Shown here: piece by piece, positions 17,590 to 26,618 of the stretch | How positions within the stretch are numbered: the stretch's first letter is position 1 | Layout: every line of letters starts with the position of its first letter | Assembly (NCBI RefSeq): GCF_943913915.1 | Contig: NZ_CALUAA010000008.1 | Location: 1 to 64,000, forward strand | DNA from: an uncultured Peptoniphilus sp. | GTDB lineage: Bacteria; Bacillota; Clostridia; Tissierellales; Peptoniphilaceae | Direction: 5' to 3' | DNA length: 64,000 nt | The notes under the pieces: generated by a model | The model's database searches: none | Seen by the model: only the letters and a program-made list of their open reading frames with translations | What the model was told of the DNA's origin: nothing | Position numbers and translations under genes: made by a program

Positions 17590-18840
17590 TTGGAGGGAAT
17601 ATATCCGCACACCCTTATCGGGCGGGCGTCCGTCTAATCTTACCAATCAGCCTTCGCTACGCTCGGCTTCTTGGAGATTATGGAATACCCATAGGGCACA
17701 GGTTGAGACCTGCCACGAAATCATAGATTTCGGGCTAGGGCTTCAGCCCGCCCCTACATGGGCTTCACTAAGAGTGAAGTTTCTGTGTCGGGAAATTAAC
17801 TTTGCACACTGTTACTTTTAAAAACCATCACAGACCATCCATCTGCTCTCGTAGGGGCGAGCCTGCTCGCCCGTTAGACGTGAGCGAGAAGATTTACCCG
17901 ACAGGTAGCCAAACATATTCTTTCCGTGCGTCGGAGGCAATGTATCCGCACACCCCATTCGGGCGGGCAGGCCCGCCCCTACATGGGCTTCACTGAGAGT
18001 GGAGTTTCTGTGTCGGGGAATTAACTTTGCACACTGTTACTTTTAAAAACCATCACAATCCATCCATCTGCTCCCGTAGGGGCGAGCTTGCTCGCCCGTT
18101 AGACGTGAGCGAGAAGATTTGCCCGACAGGTAGCCAAACATATTCTTTCCGTGCGTCGGAGAAATATATTTGCGGTTCCCCATCAGGCTTCATGAAAAGT
18201 GGTAGTTCTGTATCGGGCAATTAACATTGCACACTGTTACTTTTAAAAACCATCACAATCCATCCATCTGCTCTCGTAGGGGCGAGAATGTGTGCCCGCC
18301 AGGTAACAAAACAAATTCTTGCCGTGTGTCGGGGAAATATATTCGCACACCCCTATCGGGTGGCAGGCTCTCCCCTACACTGCGATGGCGACGTTGTGTG
18401 CCCGAGAGGTAACAAAAAATATTCCAGCCCTGCGTTGAAGGATACATATTCGCACACCCCATTCGGGCGGGCAGGCCCGCCCCTACATTGCGGTGGGCGG
18501 GGATGTGTGTCTGAGAGGTAAGCAAACACAATCTTGCGGTGTATGGGGGAAATCTATTCGCACACCCTTATCGGGCGGGCAGGCCCGCCCCTACATTGCG
18601 ATGGCGAGGATGTGTGTCTGAGAGGTAAGCAAACACAATCTTGCGGTGTATGGGGGAAATCTATTCGCACACCCTTATCGGGCGGGCAGGCCCGCCCCTA
18701 CATTGCGGTGGGCGGGGATGTGTGCCCGCCAGGTACCAAACATCTTTTTGCCGTGCGTTGAAGGGAATATATTCGCACACCCTTATCGGGCGGGCAGACC
18801 CGCCCCTACACTGCGGTGGGCGAGGATCTTTGTCCGATTC
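17590..18840. repeat. Array of REP-like hairpin repeats
   Basis: A 1.25-kb gene-free region between two convergent genes. Three long units start near 17760, 17985 and 18185, each with TTGCACACTGTTAC and ATCCATCTGCTC. About five shorter units follow at 107-bp spacing (hairpins at 18464, 18572, 18679, 18787). Most units contain a GC-rich hairpin of the type GGGCGGGC-AGG-CCCGCCCCTAC. In the long units an inverted copy, GTAGGGGCGAGCCTGCTCGC, also occurs with paired changes that keep the stem. Open frames in this area are not conserved as protein and are rejected. The units around 18505-18600 and 18612-18707 are almost identical. Confidence 0.85.
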
Positions 18841-18844
18841 CAAT

Positions 18845-18872
18845 AAAAAAGCGAGCCTGAGCTCGCTTTTTG
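18845..18872. terminator. Terminator of rubrerythrin gene, bidirectional
   Basis: AAAAAGCGAGC, CTGA loop, GCTCGCTTTTT; on the - strand it follows the rubrerythrin stop by about 15 bases. Confidence 0.85.
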
Positions 18873-18887
18873 TATTTGGATTTAATT

Positions 18888-19469
18888 TTAGTAATTTTCA
18901 ACGAATAGTTCGAACCATTTTTGGGGATGGTGGCAAGCCGGGCATTCTTTCGGAGCGGTTTTGCCTTCGTGGATGTAACCGCAGTTGTTACATTTCCAAA
19001 GAACGACTTCATCACGTTCGAAGAGTTTGTCTTCTTCTACATTTTCAAGAAGTTTCAGATAGCGATCTCTATGGGCTTCTTCCACTTCGCTGATTTCGAT
19101 CCAATCGCTTGCGATGTCGTCGAATCCTTCTTCTTTTGCGATTTTGGCAAAATCGGGATACATATTGGTAGCTTCTTCGTTTTCGCCTTCGGCAGCGGAT
19201 TTAAGATTGCTTGCGGTATCGCCGGTGTGGACCGGGTAGTTCCAATCAACATTGATTTCAGAATCGTTTACATCTTTAGCGAGGTGTTTGTAGAAGCGAG
19301 CGGCGTGTTCCCGTTCGTTGCGTGCCGTTTCTTCAAAAATGTTTTTAATTTGAACGGATGCATCTTTGTCCGCTTGCTTAGCGAATAGCGTGTAGCGCAT
19401 GCTGGCTTGGCATTCTCCTGCGAAAGAGATAAGTAAGTTCTTTTCTGTTTGTGTACCTTTTAATGACAT
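18888..19469 (-). CDS. rbr: Rubrerythrin
   Basis: 193 residues. A ferritin-like four-helix diiron domain (about 1-145, with the usual Glu and ExxH-type ligands, e.g. ETARNEREHAARF and ISEVEEAHRDRY) is followed by a rubredoxin-like domain with CNNCGYIHEG and CPACHHPQ. It reduces hydrogen peroxide in anaerobes, taking electrons through the rubredoxin site. RBS AGGAGG. Monocistronic and convergent with the symporter gene across the repeat array. Confidence 0.95.
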   Translation of the reverse strand: MSLKGTQTEKNLLISFAGECQASMRYTLFAKQADKDASVQIKNIFEETARNEREHAARFYKHLAKDVNDSEINVDWNYPVHTGDTASNLKSAAEGENEEATNMYPDFAKIAKEEGFDDIASDWIEISEVEEAHRDRYLKLLENVEEDKLFERDEVVLWKCNNCGYIHEGKTAPKECPACHHPQKWFELFVENY

Positions 19470-19617
19470 ATAATGCCTCCTATGATTTAAGATTATGTCC
19501 TGACAGTCTTAATTATACCATTGAGCTTCTCTTTTGAAACGTTTTTAATTATATAACCTCGTGATATACTGAAAGATAAGAAATAAACTCAATGATTCAT
19601 AAAAAAGGAGTATCGCT

Positions 19618-20733
19618 ATGAGAATTTTATGCGCCGGACCTACCACCATCACTCCCGAAGTGGAAGGGGCCATGCAAGGTATCGTCACCAATCCCGATTT
19701 AGATCCGGCTTATGAAACCTTTCATCGGAATGTAGAAAAAAGGCTTTCTCGCGTCGTAAAGACTGATCGACCGACGGTGATCGTTCTCGGAGAGGGCATG
19801 ATCGTCCTCGAGGGAAGCGTCTGTTCTTTAATGGAAAAAGGAGAGCGGGTCCTGGTTATGACCAATGGCGTCTTCGGCGCAGGCTTTGCTGATTATGTAA
19901 AGTTTTTCGGTGGCGAAGCGGTAATCTATGAAGGGGATCATCGCCACGGATTTGATATTGATGCGCTTAAAAAGTTTTTGGAAAAAGATTCGGATTTTGC
20001 CATCGCCACCATGGTGCACTGCGAAACCCCTTCGGGTCTTACAAATGATGTGAAAAGTATTTGTAATCTTTTGAAGGAGTACGGGATTCTTTCTATAGTA
20101 GATGCCGTTTCTTCTTTCGGTGGTGAGGACATCGACTTCGACGCTTACGGCGTAGACCTTATGCTCTCCGGTTCGCAAAAATGCCTCTCCGCTCCCACGG
20201 GCCTTTCCATGGTCACTATTTCGAAGGCTGCGGAAGAGAAGATGCGCAATCGGAAAGAACCTATCCCCAGCTATTATATGAATCTTTTAAATTATATGAG
20301 CGGCGCAGAAGATTTCGCCTTCCCCTACACCATGAGCGAGCACTTAACCTACGCCCTCGATAAGGCGCTGGACCTTTGGGAATCGAGAGATTCAGTGGCG
20401 CTGCACGCCTGCTACGGGGAAGTGACTCGGGAGCTTTTTGAGGCGGAAGGCTTTGAGCTCTACCCGAAAGATTCCTTTGCCGACACGGTAACTGCCATCG
20501 TCGTACCTGAAGGGATGACGGCCACGGATATTTTAAACCGTGCCCGTGAAAAAGGCGTCTTTATTTCAAAAGGTGTGGGCCCCCTACACGATCAAATTAT
20601 TCGCATCGGCCACATGGGCGCCAATATCGATAAGGAAAATTTCCGTGTACTCTTTAAGGTTCTCGATGAAGTATTCAGTGATCTCGGGAGAAAAACAGAC
20701 TTTTCCCGCCGCTTTGAATCGGCGAAATTATAG
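19618..20733 (+). CDS. Class V pyridoxal-phosphate aminotransferase (alanine-glyoxylate / serine-pyruvate type)
   Basis: 371 residues. The PLP lysine is in LMLSGSQKCLSAPTGL, and the cofactor aspartate lies in SIVDAVSSFGGEDI. The N-terminus CAGPTTITPEV fits the AGT/SGAT group. Likely reactions are amino-group exchange among alanine, serine, glyoxylate and pyruvate; the exact pair is undetermined. AAGGAG before the ATG and a TATACT at 19565-19570. The next gene, tmk, has its own extended -10, so the two need not be co-regulated. Confidence 0.85.
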   Translation: MRILCAGPTTITPEVEGAMQGIVTNPDLDPAYETFHRNVEKRLSRVVKTDRPTVIVLGEGMIVLEGSVCSLMEKGERVLVMTNGVFGAGFADYVKFFGGEAVIYEGDHRHGFDIDALKKFLEKDSDFAIATMVHCETPSGLTNDVKSICNLLKEYGILSIVDAVSSFGGEDIDFDAYGVDLMLSGSQKCLSAPTGLSMVTISKAAEEKMRNRKEPIPSYYMNLLNYMSGAEDFAFPYTMSEHLTYALDKALDLWESRDSVALHACYGEVTRELFEAEGFELYPKDSFADTVTAIVVPEGMTATDILNRAREKGVFISKGVGPLHDQIIRIGHMGANIDKENFRVLFKVLDEVFSDLGRKTDFSRRFESAKL

Positions 20734-20752
20734 GAGAGGCGAGCTCTTGCTA

Positions 20753-20761
20753 TGATATACT
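20753..20761 (+). promoter_or_regulatory. Extended -10 promoter of the tmk operon
   Basis: TGATATACT: a TG one base before TATACT, about 20 bases ahead of the tmk TTG start. Confidence 0.55.
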
Positions 20762-20780
20762 AAGATAAAGGGGGTATCTT

Positions 20781-21401
20781 TTGAAAGGAATCTTTATCGT
20801 CATAGAAGGCGCCGACGGAACGGGAAAATCCACGGTGGCCGAAGGACTATATCATCATTATAAAGATAAAGGTCTCGATATCGTCCATACCCGCGAGCCG
20901 GGCGGACCCAAGATCAGCGAGGCCATTCGTTCGATTTTGCTTTCCAACGATAATCACGAGATGCACCCCCGCACGGAGGCCCTCCTCTATGCGGCCAGTC
21001 GCGCCCAGCATGTGGAGGAGGTTATTCTCCCGGCACTGAAGGCGGGGAAAATGGTGATCTCGGAGCGTTACGTGTTTTCAAGCCTTGTTTACCAAGGCCT
21101 TTCCAGAAAGCTCGGCGTAGGACCCGTGGAGGCCATTAATGACTTTGCCACAGACGGCCTCGCCCCTGACATTACCCTTTATTTACATCATCCTGAGGGA
21201 TCCTCATTCGATCGCATTGCCGATCGGACGGCGGATCGCTTGGAATCGGATGAGGCCATTCGCCTCTCCGTTCAGGAAAATTATAGAATATTAGCTGATA
21301 ATCGTGGCGATGCACTGACTTGGATCGACAGCACACAGGATAAAGTGTCGGTTCTTTATGATTGCATCCATGCTATTGAAAAGGAGCGCCATTTGCGATG
21401 A
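20781..21401 (+). CDS. tmk: Thymidylate kinase
   Basis: 206 residues, TTG start with GGGGG nine bases upstream. P-loop EGADGTGKST, the DR(E/Y)-type REPGG motif, and the SERYVFSSLVYQG region identify dTMP kinase, which makes dTDP for DNA synthesis. Its stop overlaps the start of the first DarA gene (ATGA). It heads a chain with darA-like genes, holB and ricT, matching the conserved tmk-yaaQ-holB-yaaT order of Bacillus. Confidence 0.95.
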   Translation: MKGIFIVIEGADGTGKSTVAEGLYHHYKDKGLDIVHTREPGGPKISEAIRSILLSNDNHEMHPRTEALLYAASRAQHVEEVILPALKAGKMVISERYVFSSLVYQGLSRKLGVGPVEAINDFATDGLAPDITLYLHHPEGSSFDRIADRTADRLESDEAIRLSVQENYRILADNRGDALTWIDSTQDKVSVLYDCIHAIEKERHLR

Positions 21402-21700
21402 AACTTATATTTGCCATTGTTCAAGATCAAGATGCCGGAAATGTCATAGACGCCTTGACGGAAAATAATTTCCGCGTTACAAAGCTTTCCACCTCCGGCG
21501 GATTTTTAAAAGCCGGCAACACCACTTTAATGATGGGTGTGGAAGAAAAAGATATGGACGAACTCTTCGATATTTTAGAGGAAAATTGTTCCGTACGGGA
21601 AGAAGCGACCTCCATGGTCTCTATGCCCTATCCCCTCAATGTACGGGTCGGTGGAGCGACGATTTTTATTCTCGACGTGTCGGAATACAATCGTTATTAA
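21398..21700 (+). CDS. darA: Cyclic di-AMP receptor DarA (PII-like)
   Basis: 100 residues, single PII-like domain. Ligand-pocket elements known from PstA/DarA are present: NNFRVTKLSTSGGFLKAGNTT near residues 23-43, and the C-terminal GGATIFILDV strand. Proteins of this group bind c-di-AMP as trimers. It starts inside the tmk stop (4-base overlap) and is followed ten bases later by a divergent paralogue. Confidence 0.93.
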   Translation: MKLIFAIVQDQDAGNVIDALTENNFRVTKLSTSGGFLKAGNTTLMMGVEEKDMDELFDILEENCSVREEATSMVSMPYPLNVRVGGATIFILDVSEYNRY

Positions 21701-21710
21701 GGGGTGCACT

Positions 21711-21998
21711 ATGGAAAAGCTCATGGATAAAATGGTCTTTGCCATTATTGCCGATCGCTTTATAGGCGATTTTGTAGACGAACTTCTGGAAGCGGATATT
21801 TCCGTAACGGAAATGGCCTCAAGCGGCGGCTTTTTAAAAGAAGGCAATACGACGGTGGTTATCGGCGTAAATGATCATCAATACGGCGAATTAAAAGAAA
21901 TTCTTCAGCGGGTTATCGGCGATCATACCGATCCTGAAAGCGTACACTCCGGCGCCCACGTCTTCGCTATCGATTTGGTGAAGGGGCTCAGCATTTGA
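21711..21998 (+). CDS. Second DarA-like PII protein (divergent paralogue)
   Basis: 95 residues, ATG with GGGG upstream; the longer frame upstream is the preceding gene in another phase. It shares VTxxxSSGGFLKEGNTT with the first copy. In the place of the FRVTKL segment it has ISVTEM, losing the Arg expected to contact c-di-AMP. The loop between the core strands is shorter. A different ligand, or heterotrimers with the first protein, are possible inferences. Overlaps the holB start (TTGA). Confidence 0.85.
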   Translation: MEKLMDKMVFAIIADRFIGDFVDELLEADISVTEMASSGGFLKEGNTTVVIGVNDHQYGELKEILQRVIGDHTDPESVHSGAHVFAIDLVKGLSI

Positions 21999-22840
21999 GC
22001 TCCAAGGCAAAGGAGATCCTTCGCTCTTCCCTCCATGGCTTTATTGTAAAGGGAGAGGGGGAGGCGGCCCTCGCTTTTGCGAGAGAATACGGTAAGGGCT
22101 TTTTATGCACCGGCGACGATGCCCCTTGTGGCAGCTGCCCCTCCTGTCGACTCTTTGAAAGCGGAGAGGGAAAGGGGAGCAACCATCCCGATTATATTGA
22201 AGTCTTTCCTACAAAAAAGACGTCGAAAGCGTCGATAAAAAAAGAAAGTATTGAAGAGGTCATCGACGAAGCCGCCATGACCTCTTATTTGGAGAACGGA
22301 AAACTTTTCATCTTCCAAGATTTCGACACGGCGACGCCGGAGGGGCAAAACGCCCTTTTAAAGCTTTTAGAAGAGCCTCCGCAAAAGACGGGTTTTCTCC
22401 TTTTAACGGAAAAGCCCGAATCGATTCTCCCTACGATTCGATCACGAACAGGTTTTATCGATTTAGGGGAGGAAAATAGACGAGACGGAGAGCTTCGGCA
22501 CCGAAGCTTCATGCTGATTCAAAAAATCATGGAGAGACGAGAAGAGGCTTTTTTGGCACGCCACATGGTGAATGAGGAAAAAGATCATCTGAACGATGTG
22601 CTCGCCTATATGACGAGTTATCTCAGGGATGTGGCGGTAATCTATGCCACAGGAGACACGGAAAGAATCGACAATAGAGATTACGGCCCTATGATCTCAG
22701 AACATGCGGAGGTCATAGGGGATAGAGTATTTGAACTTTACGAGGCCGTCTTAAAGACGACTCGTTATTTAGAACGAAATGTGAACAAGGAGCTCGCCAT
22801 GGAATGGCTGCTTCTGAAGTTTGGAGGTTTAAAAGAGTGA
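21995..22840 (+). CDS. holB: DNA polymerase III subunit delta'
   Basis: 281 residues, TTG start with AAGGGG upstream, overlapping the previous stop. AAA+-type clamp-loader subunit. The zinc-binding module is CTGDDAPCGSCPSC, followed by LEEPPQKTGFLLLT and a C-terminal helical collar. The sensor/arginine-finger SRC motif reads SRT here, a change from the common Cys. It acts in loading the beta clamp. Position in tmk-darA-holB-ricT supports the call. Confidence 0.93.
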   Translation: MSSKAKEILRSSLHGFIVKGEGEAALAFAREYGKGFLCTGDDAPCGSCPSCRLFESGEGKGSNHPDYIEVFPTKKTSKASIKKESIEEVIDEAAMTSYLENGKLFIFQDFDTATPEGQNALLKLLEEPPQKTGFLLLTEKPESILPTIRSRTGFIDLGEENRRDGELRHRSFMLIQKIMERREEAFLARHMVNEEKDHLNDVLAYMTSYLRDVAVIYATGDTERIDNRDYGPMISEHAEVIGDRVFELYEAVLKTTRYLERNVNKELAMEWLLLKFGGLKE

Positions 22841-23709
22841 CCGATACTAAACGAGAAGTCATCGGCGTGCGCTTTAAACGCCGCGGAAAAGTTTATTACT
22901 TTGATCCCGGTGAGCATACGCCTGAAATAGACGAGGCGGTGATCATCGAAACCTCTCGAGGTACGGAGTACGGCTTTACAGCGACAGAGCGCCAAGAGGT
23001 GGAGGAAGAAGAGATCGTCGGCGAATTAAAGCCAATCCTTCGCATCGCCACACGAGAGGATGAAGACCGCTACATTGCCAATCGTAACCTCGCCCGTCAA
23101 GCTCTTTTAGTGTGTGAGAAAAAAGTGGAGGAACACGGCTTGGATATGCGGCTGGTTTCCTCGGAATACACCTTCGATAATTCCAAACTCCTGTTTTACT
23201 TTACATCGGATGATCGCGTAGATTTTCGCCGTTTGGTTAGGGATTTGGCGTCAGTTTTTAAGACGCGGATCGAGCTCCGTCAAATCGGTGTAAGGGACGA
23301 GGCGAAGATCGTCGGAGGCCTCGGGCCTTGCGGACGGGAGTGTTGCTGCTCGTCTTTTTTAACGGAATTTCATCCTGTAAGCATTAATATGGCAAAGGAT
23401 CAGGGGCTTTCCCTTAATCCCGAATCCATCAGCGGTATATGCGGCAGACTCCTCTGCTGCTTGCGTTATGAGCAGGAAGGCTATGCGGAAAATTTAAAGA
23501 AGCTTCCCCGAATCGGCCACCGTGTCTATACACCGGCAGGAAGAGGCGTGGTCGTAGGCCGTTCCACTTTAAAGGCCCTTGTAAAAGTTAAAATCGAAGG
23601 AGATGACGGCGTAGAATTCCACGTATTCTCCACCGATGAACTGGGGCAAAGGCACTGTAAAAAAGGAGGCTGTGGCCATGAATGCCACTCCGATCGCCCG
23701 AGGACTTGA
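22837..23709 (+). CDS. ricT: PSP1 domain protein RicT (YaaT)
   Basis: 290 residues from a GTG that overlaps the holB stop and has GGAGG nine bases upstream. The PSP1 domain includes the clustered cysteines of RicT: GPCGRECCCSSFL and ICGRLLCCLRYEQEG. In Bacillus, RicT with RicA and RicF forms an Fe-S complex that affects RNase Y and developmental phosphorelay proteins. Its 3' end overlaps the next gene by 32 bases. Confidence 0.9.
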   Translation: MTDTKREVIGVRFKRRGKVYYFDPGEHTPEIDEAVIIETSRGTEYGFTATERQEVEEEEIVGELKPILRIATREDEDRYIANRNLARQALLVCEKKVEEHGLDMRLVSSEYTFDNSKLLFYFTSDDRVDFRRLVRDLASVFKTRIELRQIGVRDEAKIVGGLGPCGRECCCSSFLTEFHPVSINMAKDQGLSLNPESISGICGRLLCCLRYEQEGYAENLKKLPRIGHRVYTPAGRGVVVGRSTLKALVKVKIEGDDGVEFHVFSTDELGQRHCKKGGCGHECHSDRPRT

Positions 23710-25633
23710 TCCGAAAAGAGCATACAGGCGAAGCGGATGGCTTTTGATCTTTGTGGCCATTTTCCTTATGGACCGCTTTCCGGGCTTTTTCTTTCAAGAT
23801 AAAATCCCTCATATTGTCGCCATCGGGCTTCTTTGGGGGATTTATTTTTTATGTTTAAAATTCATTCTCTACCTCGTGGATCGCTTTTTAGGGCGGTGGA
23901 TCTCTCCCTTAGGCGTTGAGCTCGGAATTTTCTTGGGCATTCTCTATGCAATCGACAGAGTGCAGTCTCAGACAAGTTCCCTGGGGCCCTCCGGGGGAAA
24001 TTGGGTCAACGGGATCACGGTGGCACTTACCCTTCTTCTCTGGCTCTTCGCCTTTTGTATGGAAAAAGGGCGCCGCCGCCCTATCTTCGTGCTTCCGGGC
24101 GTATTGGCTCTTGGCGCTGTTATCTTCGCCGCAGTATTTCCGGGCGTGCCCACGCGAGGGGTTATACACCAAGCGAAGCGGGAAATTCCTCCAAGCTATA
24201 AGGTGGAAACCATCCACTACGGACCGGGGGAGACCTTTGATTTCGGCACGGTAAGCTATAACCGCTACGTGAATGTGCCCAAGGGGCAATCGAAAGTGCG
24301 GGAAAAATACTTCGGCTACACGCCGGGGAAAGTTCCCTATATTGGCGAGATCTATTTGCCTAAGGGGAAGATGAAGGCGCCTCTTCTGGTCTTTGTTCAC
24401 GGAAATCACAATATGCTCGCAGATAATTACAGAGGCTATGAATACCTCGGGCGCTATTTGGCGGCAAGAGGCGTGGGCTTTGTCTCTGTAGAGCAGTCCC
24501 ACTATAATGCCTACCTGCAAAAGGGACTCAGCGGCGAAAACGACGCGAGGGCCCTTGGGCTTGTCGATCACGCCTCTGCGATTTTAGAAGATGAGCGTTT
24601 AAGAGAACGCTTTGATAAGAATCGACTATATTTCGGCGGCCATAGCCGCGGGGGCGAAGCCGCTGCTGTGGCGGCGGCCCTTGTAGACCTTACGAAAAAT
24701 CCGGATACGGGAGAGGAGACGAAAGATCTCCACGTCGCAGGGGTTATTGCCGTGGCGCCTACAGACGGACAGTATAAGCCCGGGGAGCGGCCGGTGGATT
24801 TAAATGTGCCCTATCTTTTGATTCAGGGAAGCCACGATCAGGATGTCTCCTCTCTCGAGGGGATGGATCAGTATATGCGATCTTCCGGAGAGAAGATGCA
24901 GATGCTCATCGGCTATGCCAATCACAGCAAATTCAACAGCAATTGGGGAAATCTCGATCGGGAAGGTCTCCTGGCCTCCACCCTCCATCGGGCAGATATT
25001 ATGGGAGCGAGGCAGCAGGAACGCTTCTTGGAAGTGTTGGCCTATAGCTTTATAGAAGATGAGGATATTTTGGAAAACCCGAAAGAGTATCTTCCGGATG
25101 CACCTTATTTTACCTCTCATGAAAAGCCGGGGCTCGTCATCGCAGACTTTGAAGAAGATGCGGAACTTGCGACGGCGACATTGGAAGGCGCCACGCTTTC
25201 CATCGACGGAAGCCACATCGAGAAGCGCTTCCAGCCCTCGGGAAGAGGGGGAAATAATCATGTGGCCTTGATTCGGGGGAGTTTGACGGCAGAAATTCCC
25301 ACGTCTGTTTCGGGAGATCTCGCACTGGATTTAGTGCCTACGGGATCTGCACCCGAGGTGATCGTAACACTTGAAGATAAAAGCGGACAGTCGGTAACAA
25401 TCCCTCTCCATCGGGACAGTTTACGGCCCCCTCTTGAGACGGTGCTTCTTAAATGGCAGCAACTCGCCCGGAAGACGGAAAAGAAATCGGCTCTTGTAAG
25501 CTATCGTATAAGGGAGGAGACGGTTGCCGAAAAAAATCCCTCTTTCCGGATGGAAGATCTTCGGCGCATAAGACTGACCACCGAGGGAGAAATTGCTCTC
25601 GATAATATACGAATTGAAATGAAAAATGATTAA
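23678..25633 (+). CDS. Membrane-anchored alpha/beta hydrolase
   Basis: 651 residues. The start at MNATPIARGLD is set by AAAGGAGG; the frame is open further up inside ricT. Four to five membrane segments (about residues 20-165) are followed by an extracytoplasmic alpha/beta hydrolase. This has an oxyanion-type VFVHGNHNM and the nucleophile elbow GGHSRGGEAA (GxSxG). A beta-rich C-terminal domain covers about the last 150 residues. It resembles cutinase/PET-hydrolase-like or chlorophyllase-like lipases, but the substrate is unknown. Overlap with ricT means tight coupling to the holB-ricT operon. Confidence 0.8.
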   Translation: MNATPIARGLDPKRAYRRSGWLLIFVAIFLMDRFPGFFFQDKIPHIVAIGLLWGIYFLCLKFILYLVDRFLGRWISPLGVELGIFLGILYAIDRVQSQTSSLGPSGGNWVNGITVALTLLLWLFAFCMEKGRRRPIFVLPGVLALGAVIFAAVFPGVPTRGVIHQAKREIPPSYKVETIHYGPGETFDFGTVSYNRYVNVPKGQSKVREKYFGYTPGKVPYIGEIYLPKGKMKAPLLVFVHGNHNMLADNYRGYEYLGRYLAARGVGFVSVEQSHYNAYLQKGLSGENDARALGLVDHASAILEDERLRERFDKNRLYFGGHSRGGEAAAVAAALVDLTKNPDTGEETKDLHVAGVIAVAPTDGQYKPGERPVDLNVPYLLIQGSHDQDVSSLEGMDQYMRSSGEKMQMLIGYANHSKFNSNWGNLDREGLLASTLHRADIMGARQQERFLEVLAYSFIEDEDILENPKEYLPDAPYFTSHEKPGLVIADFEEDAELATATLEGATLSIDGSHIEKRFQPSGRGGNNHVALIRGSLTAEIPTSVSGDLALDLVPTGSAPEVIVTLEDKSGQSVTIPLHRDSLRPPLETVLLKWQQLARKTEKKSALVSYRIREETVAEKNPSFRMEDLRRIRLTTEGEIALDNIRIEMKND

Positions 25634-25686
25634 AGGTATTTCGACAGGGTATGAATTAAGTGACAAAAGTTGCGGGGGTAAAGTTC

Positions 25687-25950
25687 ATGCACGATACACT
25701 TTTAATCAAAACCATAGAGCCTGATAGTAAGGGCTTTCGAAATGTCTTTTTTCAAATCGGCGACATGCAGACCCATCGGGAACAGTTGCTGGATCTTTTA
25801 AACGGTTCGGGGAGTCCCTATGCCGGCCGTTGTATGCTTCGCTTTAACGGCGTGCGCCTTCAATTAGAAGTGCGGGAAATCCCCGCCGTGCTCGCCATAT
25901 TATCGGAAGCGGGCATGAAAGTGTATAGCGTCTATGAGCCTTATATTTAA
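25687..25950 (+). CDS. DUF4911-like small protein
   Basis: 87 residues from MHDTLLIKTIEP with GGGGGT nine bases upstream. One compact alpha/beta domain with no catalytic motif; it resembles DUF4911 proteins found beside tmk/holB/ricT genes in clostridia. The motif of interest is AGRCMLRFNGVRLQLEV. Function unknown. Likely the last gene of the tmk operon; the ferritin gene follows 23 bases later. Confidence 0.65.
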   Translation: MHDTLLIKTIEPDSKGFRNVFFQIGDMQTHREQLLDLLNGSGSPYAGRCMLRFNGVRLQLEVREIPAVLAILSEAGMKVYSVYEPYI

Positions 25951-25973
25951 GTATTCATTAAGGAGGATACATT

Positions 25974-26450
25974 ATGGACTTAAAAGCAAAATTAAACGAA
26001 CAATTTAACTTTGAAATCGAATCCGCTTATATCTACATGGCCATGGCCAATTATGTAGAACTTCAAGGCATGCACGGCTTCAGCCATTTCTTTGTAGCAC
26101 AAGCGAAAGAAGAAATGGGACACGCCTATGAATTTTATAAATTCATGCTCGAAATGGACTTTGAACCCGAGTATGCCGAAATTGCAAAACCGGAAGCTGA
26201 ATACGGCAACTTTACAGATACCTTTAAAGCCGCTTTAGAACACGAAAAAGAAGTAACGAGCCGCATTAAAGCGATCTACAAAGATGCCATCGAAGCAGGT
26301 TGCCTCGATACTCAACAATTCTTAAATAAATTTATCGAAGAACAAAGAGAAGAAGAAGATACCTTCCGCGATCTCGTCGAACAATTGGAGCGCGTTCACG
26401 AAAGCTGGAACGGTCTCTATATCTTGGATTCCAAACTCGGCCAACGCTAA
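25974..26450 (+). CDS. ftnA: Bacterial non-haem ferritin
   Basis: 158 residues, four-helix ferritin with ferroxidase ligands in FNFEIESAYIYMAMANYVE, AKEEMGHAYEF and EEQREEEDTFRDL. It stores iron in a 24-mer shell and oxidises Fe(II). RBS AAGGAGG. It may be read from the upstream operon or from a promoter inside it. A terminator and an IS200-type element follow directly. Confidence 0.94.
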   Translation: MDLKAKLNEQFNFEIESAYIYMAMANYVELQGMHGFSHFFVAQAKEEMGHAYEFYKFMLEMDFEPEYAEIAKPEAEYGNFTDTFKAALEHEKEVTSRIKAIYKDAIEAGCLDTQQFLNKFIEEQREEEDTFRDLVEQLERVHESWNGLYILDSKLGQR

Positions 26451-26463
26451 ATGGAAGAATAAA

Positions 26464-26490
26464 GGCCTCGCCCTATGGCGGGGCTTTTTT
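26464..26490 (+). terminator. Intrinsic terminator of ferritin gene
   Basis: GCCTCGCC, CTAT loop, GGCGGGGC, T6. Confidence 0.85.
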
Positions 26491-26618
26491 GTATTAGAAA
26501 ACCCCCGGTTAGACCGGGGGTTCCGTTTAGCTTTAGCGATGAGAACCTAACAGCCTCCCGTGTTATGATAAAAAAAGGTCTGGAAACCACGCAATATTAT
26601 CATCAACAGGAGGTAAAG

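Noticed and set aside
17590..18840. CRISPR array
   Set aside because: Repeat units are over 100 bp, vary in length, and there are no uniform unique spacers or cas genes.
17802..18846. Several 60-150 codon open frames in the repeat region
   Set aside because: They are repeat copies read through; residue changes are not conservative, no RBS is present, and both strands are equally open.
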